A DNA stretch of 60,015 nt from Acrocarpospora phusangensis (GTDB lineage: Bacteria; Actinomycetota; Actinomycetes; Streptosporangiales; Streptosporangiaceae), in assembly GCF_016862995.1 (NCBI RefSeq), contig NZ_BOOA01000053.1:1-60015 (forward strand). Direction: 5' to 3'. Below the pieces are notes generated by a model that worked only from the letters and a program-made list of their open reading frames with translations, was not told the DNA's origin and searched no databases. The position numbers and the translations under genes are program-made. Positions 26,224-35,900 of this stretch are shown in pieces (position 1 is the first letter of the stretch; each line of letters begins with the position of its first letter).

Positions 26224-26688
26224 TCAGCGGCGATCCGACGAACCGAGCTGGTCCCCGAGCCGCTGGAGCTCGGCCCTGAGGTAGTCCCGGGTGGCCACCT
26301 CGCCCACCGCCACCCGCAGCCCGGCGATCTCCCGGGTCAGGTACTCGATCTCGGCCTGGTTCCGGTCGGCGGCCAGCCGGTCCTGCTCGTTCTGCACCCG
26401 GTCCCGGTCGGCCTGCCGGTTCTGCGCCAGCAGGATCAGCGGGGCCGCGTACGACGCCTGCAACGACAGCATGAGCGTCAGGAAGATGAACGGATAGGGG
26501 TCGAATTTCAGCGGCGTCAGCACGTTCCACGTCACCCACACCGCGATGAACCCGGTCATGTAGACCAGGAACCTGGCCGTGCCCAGGAACCGGGCGATGC
26601 GCTCGGACAGCCGCCCGAACGTCTCCGGGTCGTAGTGCGGCCGCAGCCGCAGCCGCAGGTCCCTGGGCTGGTCCAGCCGGTCAGTCAT
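26224..26688 (-). CDS. DUF1003 membrane protein
   Basis: A 154-residue protein with two membrane helices (about 40-58 and 66-88; TGFIAVWVTWNVL and FIFLTLMLSLQASYAAPLIL) and a long C-terminal coiled coil. DUF1003 proteins have no proven function; some are linked to divalent cation handling. Its start overlaps the end of the MgtE-like gene by 8 bp, so the two are probably co-translated. Confidence 0.9.
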   Translation of the reverse strand: MTDRLDQPRDLRLRLRPHYDPETFGRLSERIARFLGTARFLVYMTGFIAVWVTWNVLTPLKFDPYPFIFLTLMLSLQASYAAPLILLAQNRQADRDRVQNEQDRLAADRNQAEIEYLTREIAGLRVAVGEVATRDYLRAELQRLGDQLGSSDRR

Positions 26689-27886
26689 GCCGCTCCCGCC
26701 AGTCCTCGGGCAGCAGGTGGTCCAGCACGTCGTCCACGGTCACCGCGCCGAGCAGTCGCCCGATGCCGTCCACCACCGGGCTGGCGACGATGTTGTACGT
26801 GGCCAGGTACGACGCCACCTCGGGCAGCGTGAAGTCCGGCCTGATGGGGTCCAGCGAGAGGTCCACGAGGGCGCCGAGCAGCGTGGACGGCGGCTCCCGC
26901 AGCAGCCGCTGGAAGTGCACCAGGCCCAGGTAGCGGCCGGTGGGGGTCTCGGTCGGGGAGCGGGACACGAAGACCTGGGCGGCCACCGCCGGGGTCAGCT
27001 CCTGGTTGCGGACGTGCGCGAGGGCCTCGGCCACGGTGGCGCTGGGCGGCAGGATCACCGGCTCGGTGGTCATCATGCCGCCGGCGGTCTCCTCGGGGTA
27101 GTCGAGCAGCCGCCGTACGGGGTCGGCCTCTTCGGGGATCATCAGCTGGAGCAGGTTCTCGGCCTGTTCGGCGGGCAGGTCCTGGAGCAGGTCGGCGGCG
27201 TCGTCGGGGCCCATCTCGGCGAGCACGTCGGCGGCCCGCTCGGCGTCCAGGTTGCCGAGCACCACGACCTGGTCCCGGTCGGGCAGCTCCTCCAGCACGT
27301 CGGCGAGGCGGTCGTCGTCGAGGGCGGCGGCCACCTGGGCCATCCGCCGGTCGGGCAGCTCCTGGAGCAGGTTGGCCAGGTCGGCGGGGCGCATGGTCTC
27401 GAAGGCGGCGAGCAGGCCGGCCGCGCCCTGGTCGGGCTGGGTGGCCTCCAGGCCGGTCACCTGGTTCCAGTCGGCGATGACGGTCTGGCCGCGGCGGCGG
27501 GTGCCGTGCCGTACGGCGACCTTGGTGATCAGCCATTCCGGGGGGCGGTGCTCCATGGCCAGGTCGAGGACGGTGCCGGGTTCGCCGTCGTGGGCGACGT
27601 GGCGGTCCAGGAGTTCGCCGATGGCGAGGGTCTCGGACTGGCGCTGCTCGAAGCGGCGCAGGTTGAGGCGGCCGGTGAAGATGACCGCGCCGGTCTCCAT
27701 GCTGATGATCCTGGTGATCGGCAGGAAGACGCGGCGGCGTGGCTGGACCTCGACCACGAAGCCGTGCACCCGGGGCGGGAGCGTGCCGCGCAGGGCGACC
27801 ACGACGTCCCTGATCCGGCCGATGCGGTCGCCGGCCGGATCGAACACCGGGAGCCCCGCCAGCCGCGCCGCGAAGATCCGATCCAC
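26681..27886 (-). CDS. Soluble MgtE-like protein: PRC-barrel, MgtE N domain and CBS pair
   Basis: A 401-residue protein with the regulatory cytosolic parts of the magnesium channel MgtE but no membrane domain. A PRC-barrel-like N terminus (about 1-75) is followed by the superhelical MgtE N domain (about 150-260; LADVLEELPDRDQVVVLGNL) and two CBS motifs (about 270-395). It may sense magnesium or nucleotides and act with the overlapping DUF1003 membrane protein; this pairing is inferred from overlap and conserved order. GTG start at 27886. Confidence 0.85.
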   Translation of the reverse strand: MDRIFAARLAGLPVFDPAGDRIGRIRDVVVALRGTLPPRVHGFVVEVQPRRRVFLPITRIISMETGAVIFTGRLNLRRFEQRQSETLAIGELLDRHVAHDGEPGTVLDLAMEHRPPEWLITKVAVRHGTRRRGQTVIADWNQVTGLEATQPDQGAAGLLAAFETMRPADLANLLQELPDRRMAQVAAALDDDRLADVLEELPDRDQVVVLGNLDAERAADVLAEMGPDDAADLLQDLPAEQAENLLQLMIPEEADPVRRLLDYPEETAGGMMTTEPVILPPSATVAEALAHVRNQELTPAVAAQVFVSRSPTETPTGRYLGLVHFQRLLREPPSTLLGALVDLSLDPIRPDFTLPEVASYLATYNIVASPVVDGIGRLLGAVTVDDVLDHLLPEDWRERHD

Positions 27887-27911
27887 GCTCGAAGGTTATG
27901 GGGCTGCGCCC

Positions 27912-27933
27912 ATCCTGCACGGTATGACAGGAT
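27912..27933. promoter_or_regulatory. Inverted repeat in divergent promoter region
   Basis: ATCCTG (27912-27917) and CAGGAT (27928-27933), 10-nt spacer, in the 81-bp gap between the MgtE-like gene and the EamA exporter gene. Possible operator; weak evidence. Confidence 0.3.
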
Positions 27934-27967
27934 CAATGCTATTAAACGGTAGTTACATGGATGGGTC

Positions 27968-28918
27968 ATGAGCCGGTCAATTAGCCTGGGAATCGCGGTC
28001 GTGTCGGCTTTGTGCTTCGGATTTTCCGGGCCGATGGCCAAATATCTGGGAGCCGCCGGGCTCACCCCGATCGAGTCGGTCTGGGTCCGCATGGCGGGAG
28101 CCGGCCTGATCCTGCTCCTCGTCCTGGCCGTGGCCCGGCCGCGCGCCCTCCGCATCCCCCGCGACCAGCTGGGCTTCTTCGCGGCGTACGCGGTGATCGC
28201 GGTGGCCGGGGTGCAGGCGCTGTTCTTCCTGGCCATCACCCGGCTCCCGGTCGGCGTGACCCTGCTCATCGAGTACACGGCGCCGGTCCTGGTGGTGCTC
28301 TGGGTGCGTTTCGTCCGCCGCGTACGGCTCTCGCGGGCCGCCTACCTCGGCGCGCTGGTGGCCGTGGTCGGGCTCGGGGTGGTCGTGGAGGTCTGGCAGG
28401 GGCTGCGGCTGGACGCGCTCGGGCTGGGGCTGGCCCTGCTGGCGGCGGCCTGCTGCGCCGGATATTTCCTGATGAGCGATAACCTGCGCGTCGATCCGCT
28501 CGGGCTGGTGGCCTGGGGCATGATCGGCGCGGCCGTGGTGCTCGTGCCGGTCGCCCAGCCCTGGGGCATCCGGTGGGCCGCGTTCGGCGAGTCCGCCACC
28601 GTGGCCGGCTACACGCTGCCGGTGGCGGGGGCGGCGGCCTGCCTGATCCTGGTGGCCACCGTCGTCGCGTACGTGGCGGGGGTGACGGCGGTGCGGCGCC
28701 TGTCGGCCGCGGTGGGCGCCACCGTGGCCACCCTGGAGGTGATCAGCGCGGCCCTGCTCGCCTGGGTCCTGCTCGACGAGCATCTCGGCGTGGCGCAGCT
28801 GGCCGGCGGCGCGGTGGTGCTGCTGGGCGCGCTGCTCGCCCAGACGGCCACCGCCGCCCGGCAGGCCGTCCCGGTGTCCACGGACGAACCAGTACTAACC
28901 GGGGTTCAGGGGCGTTAG
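27968..28918 (+). CDS. EamA/DMT-superfamily transporter
   Basis: Ten-helix membrane protein (316 residues) of the drug/metabolite transporter superfamily, made of two EamA repeats of five helices each. The typical loop after helix 3-4 (ITRLPVGVTLLIEYTAPVLVVLW) marks the RhaT/YdcZ-like exporter group; substrate is not predictable. ATG start at 27968. The last 24 bp overlap the end of the convergent gene. Confidence 0.87.
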   Translation: MSRSISLGIAVVSALCFGFSGPMAKYLGAAGLTPIESVWVRMAGAGLILLLVLAVARPRALRIPRDQLGFFAAYAVIAVAGVQALFFLAITRLPVGVTLLIEYTAPVLVVLWVRFVRRVRLSRAAYLGALVAVVGLGVVVEVWQGLRLDALGLGLALLAAACCAGYFLMSDNLRVDPLGLVAWGMIGAAVVLVPVAQPWGIRWAAFGESATVAGYTLPVAGAAACLILVATVVAYVAGVTAVRRLSAAVGATVATLEVISAALLAWVLLDEHLGVAQLAGGAVVLLGALLAQTATAARQAVPVSTDEPVLTGVQGR

Positions 28919-29266
28919 CCGTACGACCTGGGAGTGTTCCGCCCAGCGGGCGGTGAGGGCGGTGCTGTCGATGGCGTTGAGGCGCTCCTTTGCCAGCAGC
29001 GCCACCACCTCGGGGTGCTCGGCCTGGTCGAGCACCGCCACGGCGGCCGGGAAGCGCACGAGCTGTGCGCCGTTGTCCTTGCTGCGCAGGATGACCTCGA
29101 TCTCCGGGCTGTCGGCCAGGCCCGGGAGTTCCTGCTCGCCGCCGCCCGTCACCACGTGGATCGCGCCGTCGTGCCAGACGTGCCAGGCGAGCCGGGTCCC
29201 GGACGGCAGCGCCAGCCAGAGCACACTGGACTTCTTCGCACCCTCTTCGATCAGCCGCAGGGTCAT
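28895..29266 (-). CDS. Small hypothetical protein, possible flavin split-barrel fold
   Basis: A 123-residue conserved actinobacterial protein with a beta-rich pattern (SSVLWLALPSGTRLAWHVWH; IEVILRSKDNGAQLVRF) that recalls pyridoxamine-phosphate-oxidase-like split barrels. Cofactor residues cannot be confirmed. ATG with AGGAAC upstream. Convergent with the EamA gene and divergent from the CitE-like gene. Confidence 0.72.
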   Translation of the reverse strand: MTLRLIEEGAKKSSVLWLALPSGTRLAWHVWHDGAIHVVTGGGEQELPGLADSPEIEVILRSKDNGAQLVRFPAAVAVLDQAEHPEVVALLAKERLNAIDSTALTARWAEHSQVVRLTPLNPG

Positions 29267-29352
29267 GTTCCTACCTTTTCAGACTTTCGCGTCTTCGTCC
29301 GGCCGATAAGCCGCAGCCGTTCGTGGCAGGGCGGCGGCGCTAGCGTGGGCGC

Positions 29353-30288
29353 ATGCGCGCGCGACGATCCTGCCTGGCCGTGCCCGGCAGCAATCCCCGG
29401 TTCCTGGAGAAGGCTCAGACCCTGCCCGTCGACGAGGTCTTCCTCGACCTGGAGGACTCGGTCGCCCCGGTCGCCAAGGAGGGCGCCCGCCGGCTGGTGG
29501 CGGACGCGCTCAAGCAGGGGGACTGGAGCGGCAAGACCGTGGCCGTCCGGGTCAACGACCTGTCCACGCCGTGGACCTACCGCGACGTCATCGAGGTGGT
29601 GGAGGCGGCCGGCGACCGGCTGCACTGCGTGATGCTGCCCAAGGTCGAGGAGGCCGCCCAGGTGCGCTGGCTGGACCTGCTGCTGAGCCAGATCGAGCGG
29701 ACGGTCGGCCTGCCGGAGGGCGGCATCGGGATCGAGGCGCAGATCGAGAGCGCGCGCGGCCTGGTCGCCGTGGACGAGATCGCCGCGTCGAGCCCCCGGC
29801 TGGAGACGCTGGTGTTCGGGCCCGCCGACTTCATGGCCTCCATCGGCATGCGCACCCTCGTGGTGGGGGAGCAGCCGCCCGGCTATCCGGACGGGGACGC
29901 CTACCACTACATCCTGATGCGCATCCTGATGGCGGCGCGGGCGCGGGATCTGCAGGCCATCGACGGTCCGTACCTGCAGATCAAGGATGTGGCGGGGTTC
30001 CGGCGGGCGGCCGGGCGGGCGGCGGCCCTGGGCTTCGACGGCAAGTGGGTGCTGCATCCGGGGCAGGTGGACGCGGCCAACGAGGTGTTCTCGCCCTCCC
30101 AGGCCGACTACGACCACGCCGAGCTGATCCTGGACGCGTACGAGTACTACACGACCGTGGAGGCACGAGGCGCGGTGATGCTGGGGGACGAGATGATCGA
30201 CGAGGCGTCCCGGAAGATGGCCCTGGTCGTCTCCGCCAAGGGCCGGGCGGCCGGATTGACCCGTACGTCGGAGTTCCAGCGGCCGTAA
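29353..30288 (+). CDS. HpcH/HpaI (CitE-like) CoA-ester lyase
   Basis: TIM-barrel, Mg-dependent lyase of 311 residues related to citrate lyase beta subunit and malyl-CoA lyase. Visible: FLDLEDSVAP (metal/loop), RVNDLSTPW, the metal glutamate in IEAQIES, and FGPADFMASIG. It probably cleaves or forms a 3-hydroxyacyl-CoA such as malyl- or citramalyl-CoA; no partner citrate lyase alpha or gamma genes are present, which speaks against a citrate lyase complex. ATG at 29353 with no clear ribosome site; it could be translated leaderless. Confidence 0.85.
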   Translation: MRARRSCLAVPGSNPRFLEKAQTLPVDEVFLDLEDSVAPVAKEGARRLVADALKQGDWSGKTVAVRVNDLSTPWTYRDVIEVVEAAGDRLHCVMLPKVEEAAQVRWLDLLLSQIERTVGLPEGGIGIEAQIESARGLVAVDEIAASSPRLETLVFGPADFMASIGMRTLVVGEQPPGYPDGDAYHYILMRILMAARARDLQAIDGPYLQIKDVAGFRRAAGRAAALGFDGKWVLHPGQVDAANEVFSPSQADYDHAELILDAYEYYTTVEARGAVMLGDEMIDEASRKMALVVSAKGRAAGLTRTSEFQRP

Positions 30289-30349
30289 GCCTGGGACTCC
30301 TGGGCGCTTCAGGGGCTGTGGGGTGGCCCCTGAAGCGGTCCCGGGGATT

Positions 30350-30910
30350 TCAGAACTGCACGCCGATCGTGGTGAAGAACCAGTACGACGAGGTCAGCCA
30401 GAGGCCGACCAGAAGGGTGAAGAGCAGCCCGCCGAGCACGGGAAGGGTCCAGCCCGGCACGCCGCGCTTCGGCAGCGACAGCATCTTCGTGGCGAAGACG
30501 CCGTAGAACAGGCACCCCAGGATCGAGTGGATCATGACCCGAGGCTCGTCGTAGCGGGCGCCCACCGCGTACAGGCAGTGGAAGGCCACCGGCACTGTCA
30601 GCAGGAACGCGATCCGCCCCGACCAGCGGTGGGTGGGTTCCACCCAGCCGCCCTCGAAGGGGAGTTTGCCCCACATCGCCATGGCCGTAACCACCTGGAG
30701 GATGGCCAGCAGTGCCGCGCCTGTGGTGAGCCACGCCTTCATGGCCAGCGGGCCGGAGAATCCGCCCGGTCCGACCGCGAAGCCGGTGGGGGGGTGCAGC
30801 TCGCCGTACACGCCGAGGGCGGTGGAGATGGCCCCGCCCACCAGGACGGGGATGATGAGCAGAGCGATGGCGGAGCGCCGATGGGGGGTGAATTGCTGTG
30901 TGTGGCTCAT
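30350..30910 (-). CDS. DUF6529-like cytochrome-type membrane protein
   Basis: A 186-residue protein with five hydrophobic segments and spaced membrane histidines (FHCLYAVGAR, MIHSILG, PTHRWSG) that would suit haem ligands, as in cytochrome b561 or ferric-reductase-like proteins. This resembles the actinobacterial DUF6529 family; haem binding is inferred. ATG start. Lies 15 bp downstream of a secreted protein on the same strand, so the two may share a transcript. Confidence 0.75.
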   Translation of the reverse strand: MSHTQQFTPHRRSAIALLIIPVLVGGAISTALGVYGELHPPTGFAVGPGGFSGPLAMKAWLTTGAALLAILQVVTAMAMWGKLPFEGGWVEPTHRWSGRIAFLLTVPVAFHCLYAVGARYDEPRVMIHSILGCLFYGVFATKMLSLPKRGVPGWTLPVLGGLLFTLLVGLWLTSSYWFFTTIGVQF

Positions 30911-30925
30911 TTGTCGGGCTCGCTA

Positions 30926-31630
30926 TCAGGGGTTGATGGTGTCGATGAAGGCGTCGGGCTCGGTCGGGGTCAGGGGGATCCCGTACCAGGTGACGACACC
31001 GCCGTCGAACGCGGCGGCGGCCTCACCCGCGCCGCTCTCGCCGATGGTGAGCCGGCCGACCGACTGGCCGCTCGGCAGTTTGATCCAGCCACCGACGATC
31101 CTGGCCCCCCGGACCTGGGCCGTCGCCCGGTAGAGACCGGACGGCTTCTTCACGACCGCGGCGTTGAACTGCCACGACTTGCCCTTGAACTCAACCCGGC
31201 CCTTCGCCTTGCCTCCGCCCAGGCTGGCGGTGATCAGGGCGTTCTTGCCTTCGAGGATGACTTCGTTGTTGGCGGCGGTGCCCTTCAGCCAGGCCTCGAT
31301 GTGCCCGTCGCAGAAGTACGCCACGGCCTTGCCGTTCCTGATCGAGATGGCCACCAGGCCGCCGTTGCCCTGGACCACGCCGGCGTAGTCGACCTTCTTG
31401 GGGGTCGTGTCGACGGGTGCGGCCTCGGGGGCGTCGGTCTCCGCGGGGTTGGGGACCTCTTCTTCGGGGGTGGGGGCCTCCTCCTCGACCGGAGGGGCGG
31501 TTGACGCGGTATCGATGGGGGTCGCCGTGGCCTGCTCGACCGCTGGCGAGGCTTGGGCACTGGCGACGCCGAGGGCGACGGTGAGCACCGCGCCGACGGC
31601 CAAGGTATAGACAGGTCCTAACCGACTCAT
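30926..31630 (-). CDS. Secreted protein of unknown function
   Basis: A 234-residue exported protein. The ATG at 31630 is chosen because AGGAG lies 6 nt upstream; an ATG two codons earlier touches the ribosome site. A signal peptide (cleavage near AQA) is followed by a Pro/Glu/Thr-rich linker (about 30-80) and a beta-rich domain (about 82-215) with repeating short strands. No enzyme motif is recognised. Possibly co-expressed with the DUF6529-like protein. Confidence 0.75.
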   Translation of the reverse strand: MSRLGPVYTLAVGAVLTVALGVASAQASPAVEQATATPIDTASTAPPVEEEAPTPEEEVPNPAETDAPEAAPVDTTPKKVDYAGVVQGNGGLVAISIRNGKAVAYFCDGHIEAWLKGTAANNEVILEGKNALITASLGGGKAKGRVEFKGKSWQFNAAVVKKPSGLYRATAQVRGARIVGGWIKLPSGQSVGRLTIGESGAGEAAAAFDGGVVTWYGIPLTPTEPDAFIDTINP

Positions 31631-31751
31631 TGACATCTCCTGGGATAGTTCGTACCCCGCGAGTGAACTCTCTGCGGCCCCGTTCTGTCTGTGGACAAAT
31701 GCGCAAAGTGGATCGCGACGAAATCGGCTCTGATTACGGAGAATGGGTCAC

Positions 31752-32882
31752 ATGACCGACCACGAGCCGCGCCCGGATCCGACGCCGCCACCTGCCCACC
31801 CTCCGACCTGGGCATCTGCCAATCCCGCACCGACTGACCCGTCGCCTCCTTGGGGTTCAGCAAGCATTTCGGACGCACCGCAATATCCGGCACAATATGC
31901 GGCGCAATCGGGTGAGTCAGGCTACCAGCCGCAGTACCCGCCAGGGGGCGGGTTCTCGACACACCCGCCTCAACAACCCCAGCCCTGGTCGATACCCACG
32001 CCCTCCGGGTTGCGCTTCGACCTCATGGCCCGGAACTCGGTCAACACCTGGTGGCGGCCGATCCTGGGCACCGGCTTCCTGATCATCGGGTTCCTGGTGA
32101 GCTCGCTGGTGCTCGGCCTGGTGGTCGGCCTGGTCGCCCGGATGGCCGGCGTCCCGATGGTCGCGGAGGGCTCCCGCGTCTTCACCGAGCCGCTGCTCGA
32201 CGTGGCGTTCCAGTTGCTGGTGCTGGCGGCGGCCATCCCCGTGGTGATGGGCACGGTCTGGCTGATCCAGCGGCGGCGGCCGGGCACGGTCTCCTCGGTG
32301 GCCGGGCGGCTGCGCTGGCGGTGGCTGCTGGCCTGCGTGCCGCTCGGCCTGCTCGCCGTGGTCGTGGGCGAGGGCGCGCAGCAGCTGACCACGTTCCTGA
32401 GCGGCGAGGAGGTCAGCTACGAGTGGGGAGGGTGGGCGCCGTTCCTGGAGGCCATGGCCGTCATCCTGCTGCTGGTGCCGTTCCAGGCGGCGGCGGAGGA
32501 GTACGTCTTCCGCGGCTGGGTCATCCAGGCGTTCGGGGCGTACATGCGCAACCCGTGGCCGGCCTTCATCATCGGGTCCGCCGGGTTCGCCGCGCTGCAC
32601 GGGTACACGGACTGGGGCATCGCGTACGTCTTCGGGTTCGGCATCCTGTCGGGCTGGCTGGCGGTGCGCACGGGCGGTCTGGAGGCGCCGATCGCGCTTC
32701 ACGTGGTCAACAATGTGGTCGCGTTCGGGTTCAGCGCGGCCGATGGAAATTTGGACGGAGCCCTGGAACAGGGGTCGCTGCCCTGGCAGACAGTGGTCGG
32801 AACCATCGTTCAGTTCACGGCTTTCACCCTTCTCATCCTGACATTCGCGCGAAAATCCGCAGTTCAGACGGTGTCGCGATAA
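31752..32882 (+). CDS. CPBP-family intramembrane glutamic protease
   Basis: Polytopic membrane protein of 376 residues with a Pro/Gln/Tyr-rich cytoplasmic N terminus (about 1-90) and about eight membrane segments. The Abi/CPBP (Rce1-like) motifs are present: AAAEEYVFRGWV (Glu-Glu-xxx-Arg), the histidine in AALHG, and HVVNNVVAF. Substrate unknown; such proteins act in prenyl-protein processing in eukaryotes and in bacteriocin immunity in some bacteria. A nearby ATG at 31743 is the alternative start. Confidence 0.86.
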   Translation: MTDHEPRPDPTPPPAHPPTWASANPAPTDPSPPWGSASISDAPQYPAQYAAQSGESGYQPQYPPGGGFSTHPPQQPQPWSIPTPSGLRFDLMARNSVNTWWRPILGTGFLIIGFLVSSLVLGLVVGLVARMAGVPMVAEGSRVFTEPLLDVAFQLLVLAAAIPVVMGTVWLIQRRRPGTVSSVAGRLRWRWLLACVPLGLLAVVVGEGAQQLTTFLSGEEVSYEWGGWAPFLEAMAVILLLVPFQAAAEEYVFRGWVIQAFGAYMRNPWPAFIIGSAGFAALHGYTDWGIAYVFGFGILSGWLAVRTGGLEAPIALHVVNNVVAFGFSAADGNLDGALEQGSLPWQTVVGTIVQFTAFTLLILTFARKSAVQTVSR

Positions 32883-32981
32883 ATCTGACTAGAGAAGAGG
32901 TGATCGCTCGGTGGAGAGGGGGTATCAGTCGAACGCGTCCACGATATGTCTGGAACGGTCCTGAAATAGGAGGTACCGGCA

Positions 32982-35900
32982 GTGTCCCCCCAAGACGAGG
33001 AGCCGGCGGAATCGCCCCCGGCGCTGCATCACTCGCCGCCGGGACCGTCCGCCGAGCCCGCGCCGGAGCGCCCGTTCCGGCCGGCGGGTTCTTCGCCGTG
33101 GATGCTGCCGCCGTTCGGCGCGCCCGTGCCCGAGGACGCGGCCGGTTCGGAGGACACGCGGGACGGCGACCTCGACGGCCTCGACGACACCGGCGAGCAC
33201 ACGTGGTCGCCCAACCCCAGGACCGGACGCCGCCCGTACGGTGACCCGCCCCGTGAGCCCGAGTTCCGTCACGGTCACCCGTACAGCCGGCCGGAGCCCC
33301 CCGATCCGGAGCCCAGGACCGGCAGGCCGCCGTACGGGGAGCAGCCTCGGCCGCAGCCCAGCTGGTCGTGGCAGGCCGAGGTCGATGAGGAGCAGCCGCA
33401 GCGGCCGCCCCGCCGCCTGGTGACCCGGCCGGACAAGCTGGTCGCCTCGGGGCCGCCGCCGACGGGCATCCGCCGCAGCCCGGAGATCCAGGCCGAACCC
33501 GAGGAGATCCCCCAGCCGGAGCGGGAACCCGCGCACCGGCTGCCGTACCGGCCGCCGCCGCTGGCCCCCGCGCCGCCGCCTCCGCCGCCACCCCCGCCGC
33601 CGCAGCGCATCGGCCGCCCGCCGGGTGGCCGCCCGGCCCGCCCGGACGTGCTGGTCTCGCTGGGGCCGCCGCGCGGGGGACGGCACCACCGGAGAGTCGC
33701 CAGGGCGCCCCGCCGCTCGTTCGCCTTACCCCTGCTGGTGCTCGTCTCGCTGATCGCCGTGGCGGCGGTCGGCGTGTTCGTGTACCAGTGGGCCGGCACG
33801 CCCACCGCCACCGGGATCACCCTCGCGGTCGGCGACGGCCAGTCCGGCGACTCGGCCTTCGCCGCCCCCGGCCAGCCGGGCAACGGCTCCCGCCAGCTGC
33901 TCACCTCGGTCGCCTCGGCGGGCTCCACCATCGTGGCCGTCGGCACCGACACCACCAGCGCGATCGCCCGGCCCCTGTTCATCGTCTCCGACAACGGCGG
34001 CAAGGACTGGCAGCTCGGCAACGTCATCGGCCCGCCCGGCTACGAACCGGTGCCCGGGTCGCCCGGCCGGGTCGCCGGCGGTTCCGGCCGCTGGCTCGCG
34101 GTGGGCACCGACGAGCCGGGACCCGAGGGCCGCGGCATGTGGACCTCCGCGGACGGCCGCACCTGGACGGCCGTGGACCCGGTACGGCTGAGCCCGTTCC
34201 TCGGCCAGGACCGCATCACCGACCTGGCCAGGACCGCCACCGGATTCGTCGCGGTCGGCACCACCGTGCTGCCGGACGGCACGCTCGGCGCGGTCGCCTG
34301 GGTCTCGCCGGACGGCCAGTCCTGGTCCCGGGTGGACAACGCCAGGATCGGCACCTCCGACAAGATCCGGGGCATCCAGTCCGTGATCGCCAAGGGCGAC
34401 CAGGTGGTGGCGCTGGCCGATCCGGGCACGGGCACCGCCACCGTGATCCTGCGCTCCGACGACGGCGGCGCGACCTGGCTGCGGACCGCCACGGAGATCC
34501 CTGACATCCGCCCCGAGCCGGGCGCGCTGGCGGTCGGGAAGGGTGGCTTCGTGCTGGTCCCGACCGGCCAGCGGTTCGGCGGCGACGGCGTGCCCGTGCA
34601 CTGCTCCCCGGACGGCGGTCAGTGGCGGGCGTGCGGCACCATCGGCCCGCTCAGCCCGCAGGGCACCGGCGTGCGCGGCCTGGCCTCCTCCTCCGCCGGG
34701 ATCGCCGCGGTCGCCGAGTCGGCCTGGGAGGAGTACGTGGCCTTCCGCAGCGGCGACGGCAAGAAGTGGGCCAAGAGCACCGACCTCGGGCACATCCCCG
34801 GCACCCTGCGCGCGGTCACCATGACCGGGAGCGGCCTGCTGGTGGCGGGCGGCGACGCGCGCGGTCCCGGCGACGTGGAGAACCTGGCCGTGCTGATGAC
34901 GGCGGAGAAGGGCAAGGCCGCCCGCGCCGTCCCGCTGGAGGCGGTGGCCGGGCTCAACCGGCTGGCCCGCAACACCGCCAGCGTGCTCGCCTCCGGCGGC
35001 GCGTTCGTGGCGGTCGGCTCGGCCAACGGCGACGCGGGCATCTGGACCAGCGGCAACAACGGCGCCAACTGGAAGGCCATCGAGTCGGAGTGGCTGGGCG
35101 GCCTCGGCCGGCAGGCCCTCACCGACGTGGCGCACGGCGAGAAGGGCTGGCTGGCGGTCGGCAGCACGATGGCCGACCCGGTCATCACCAAGCCGCTCCT
35201 GGTCACCTCGGCCGACGGCAGGGCGTGGCGGCAGGGCCCGGTGATCGACGTGCCGGAGGGGCATCTCTTCCTGGCTCCCCGTACGGTGGCGGCCGGCTCG
35301 CGGGGCTACGTCCTGGCCGGGGAGGACCAGACGGCCTCCGGCATCGTGCCCGCCCTGTGGTTCACCCCCGACCTCAAACGCTTCAACCGCATCGCCAAGC
35401 TGCCCGCGGGAGGCGCCGGGGTCCGCATCCACGACGTGGCGGCCACGCCGTCCGGGTTCATCGCGGTCGGCGGCTCCGGGCCGAACGAGCGCGAGTCCGG
35501 CGTCGTCTGGGTCTCCCCGGACGGGCTCAGCTGGACGGCGCAGCGCCGGGTGCTCCCCGAGGACGCCAGCTCCGCGGGCCTGCGGCACGTGGTGGCGCGC
35601 GAGGACCGCGTCGTCGCCGTCGGCACCGCGCTCACCGACGACGGCTCGCGCCCGTTCTCGGCGGTCTCCCTGGACGAGGGGGAGACCTGGGAGTACAGCT
35701 GGATGCCCGCCGAGGAGGCGGCCGTCGTGCTGGATCTGACCGCGGGCGAACGCGGCCTGGTCGCGGTCGGCTCGCACGGCCGTTCCAGCGAGGGCGACAG
35801 CTCGGTCTGGGCCTCCGCCGACGGCCTGGCCTGGCAGCGGCACGCCCTGGTGGAGGACGGCCTGGGCGGCGCGGGCGCGCAGTGGCTGGGCGCGGTCACC

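Noticed and set aside
33726-35843. Long minus-strand frame opposite the propeller protein
   Set aside because: Shadow of the repeat-rich gene; no ribosome site and no known domain.
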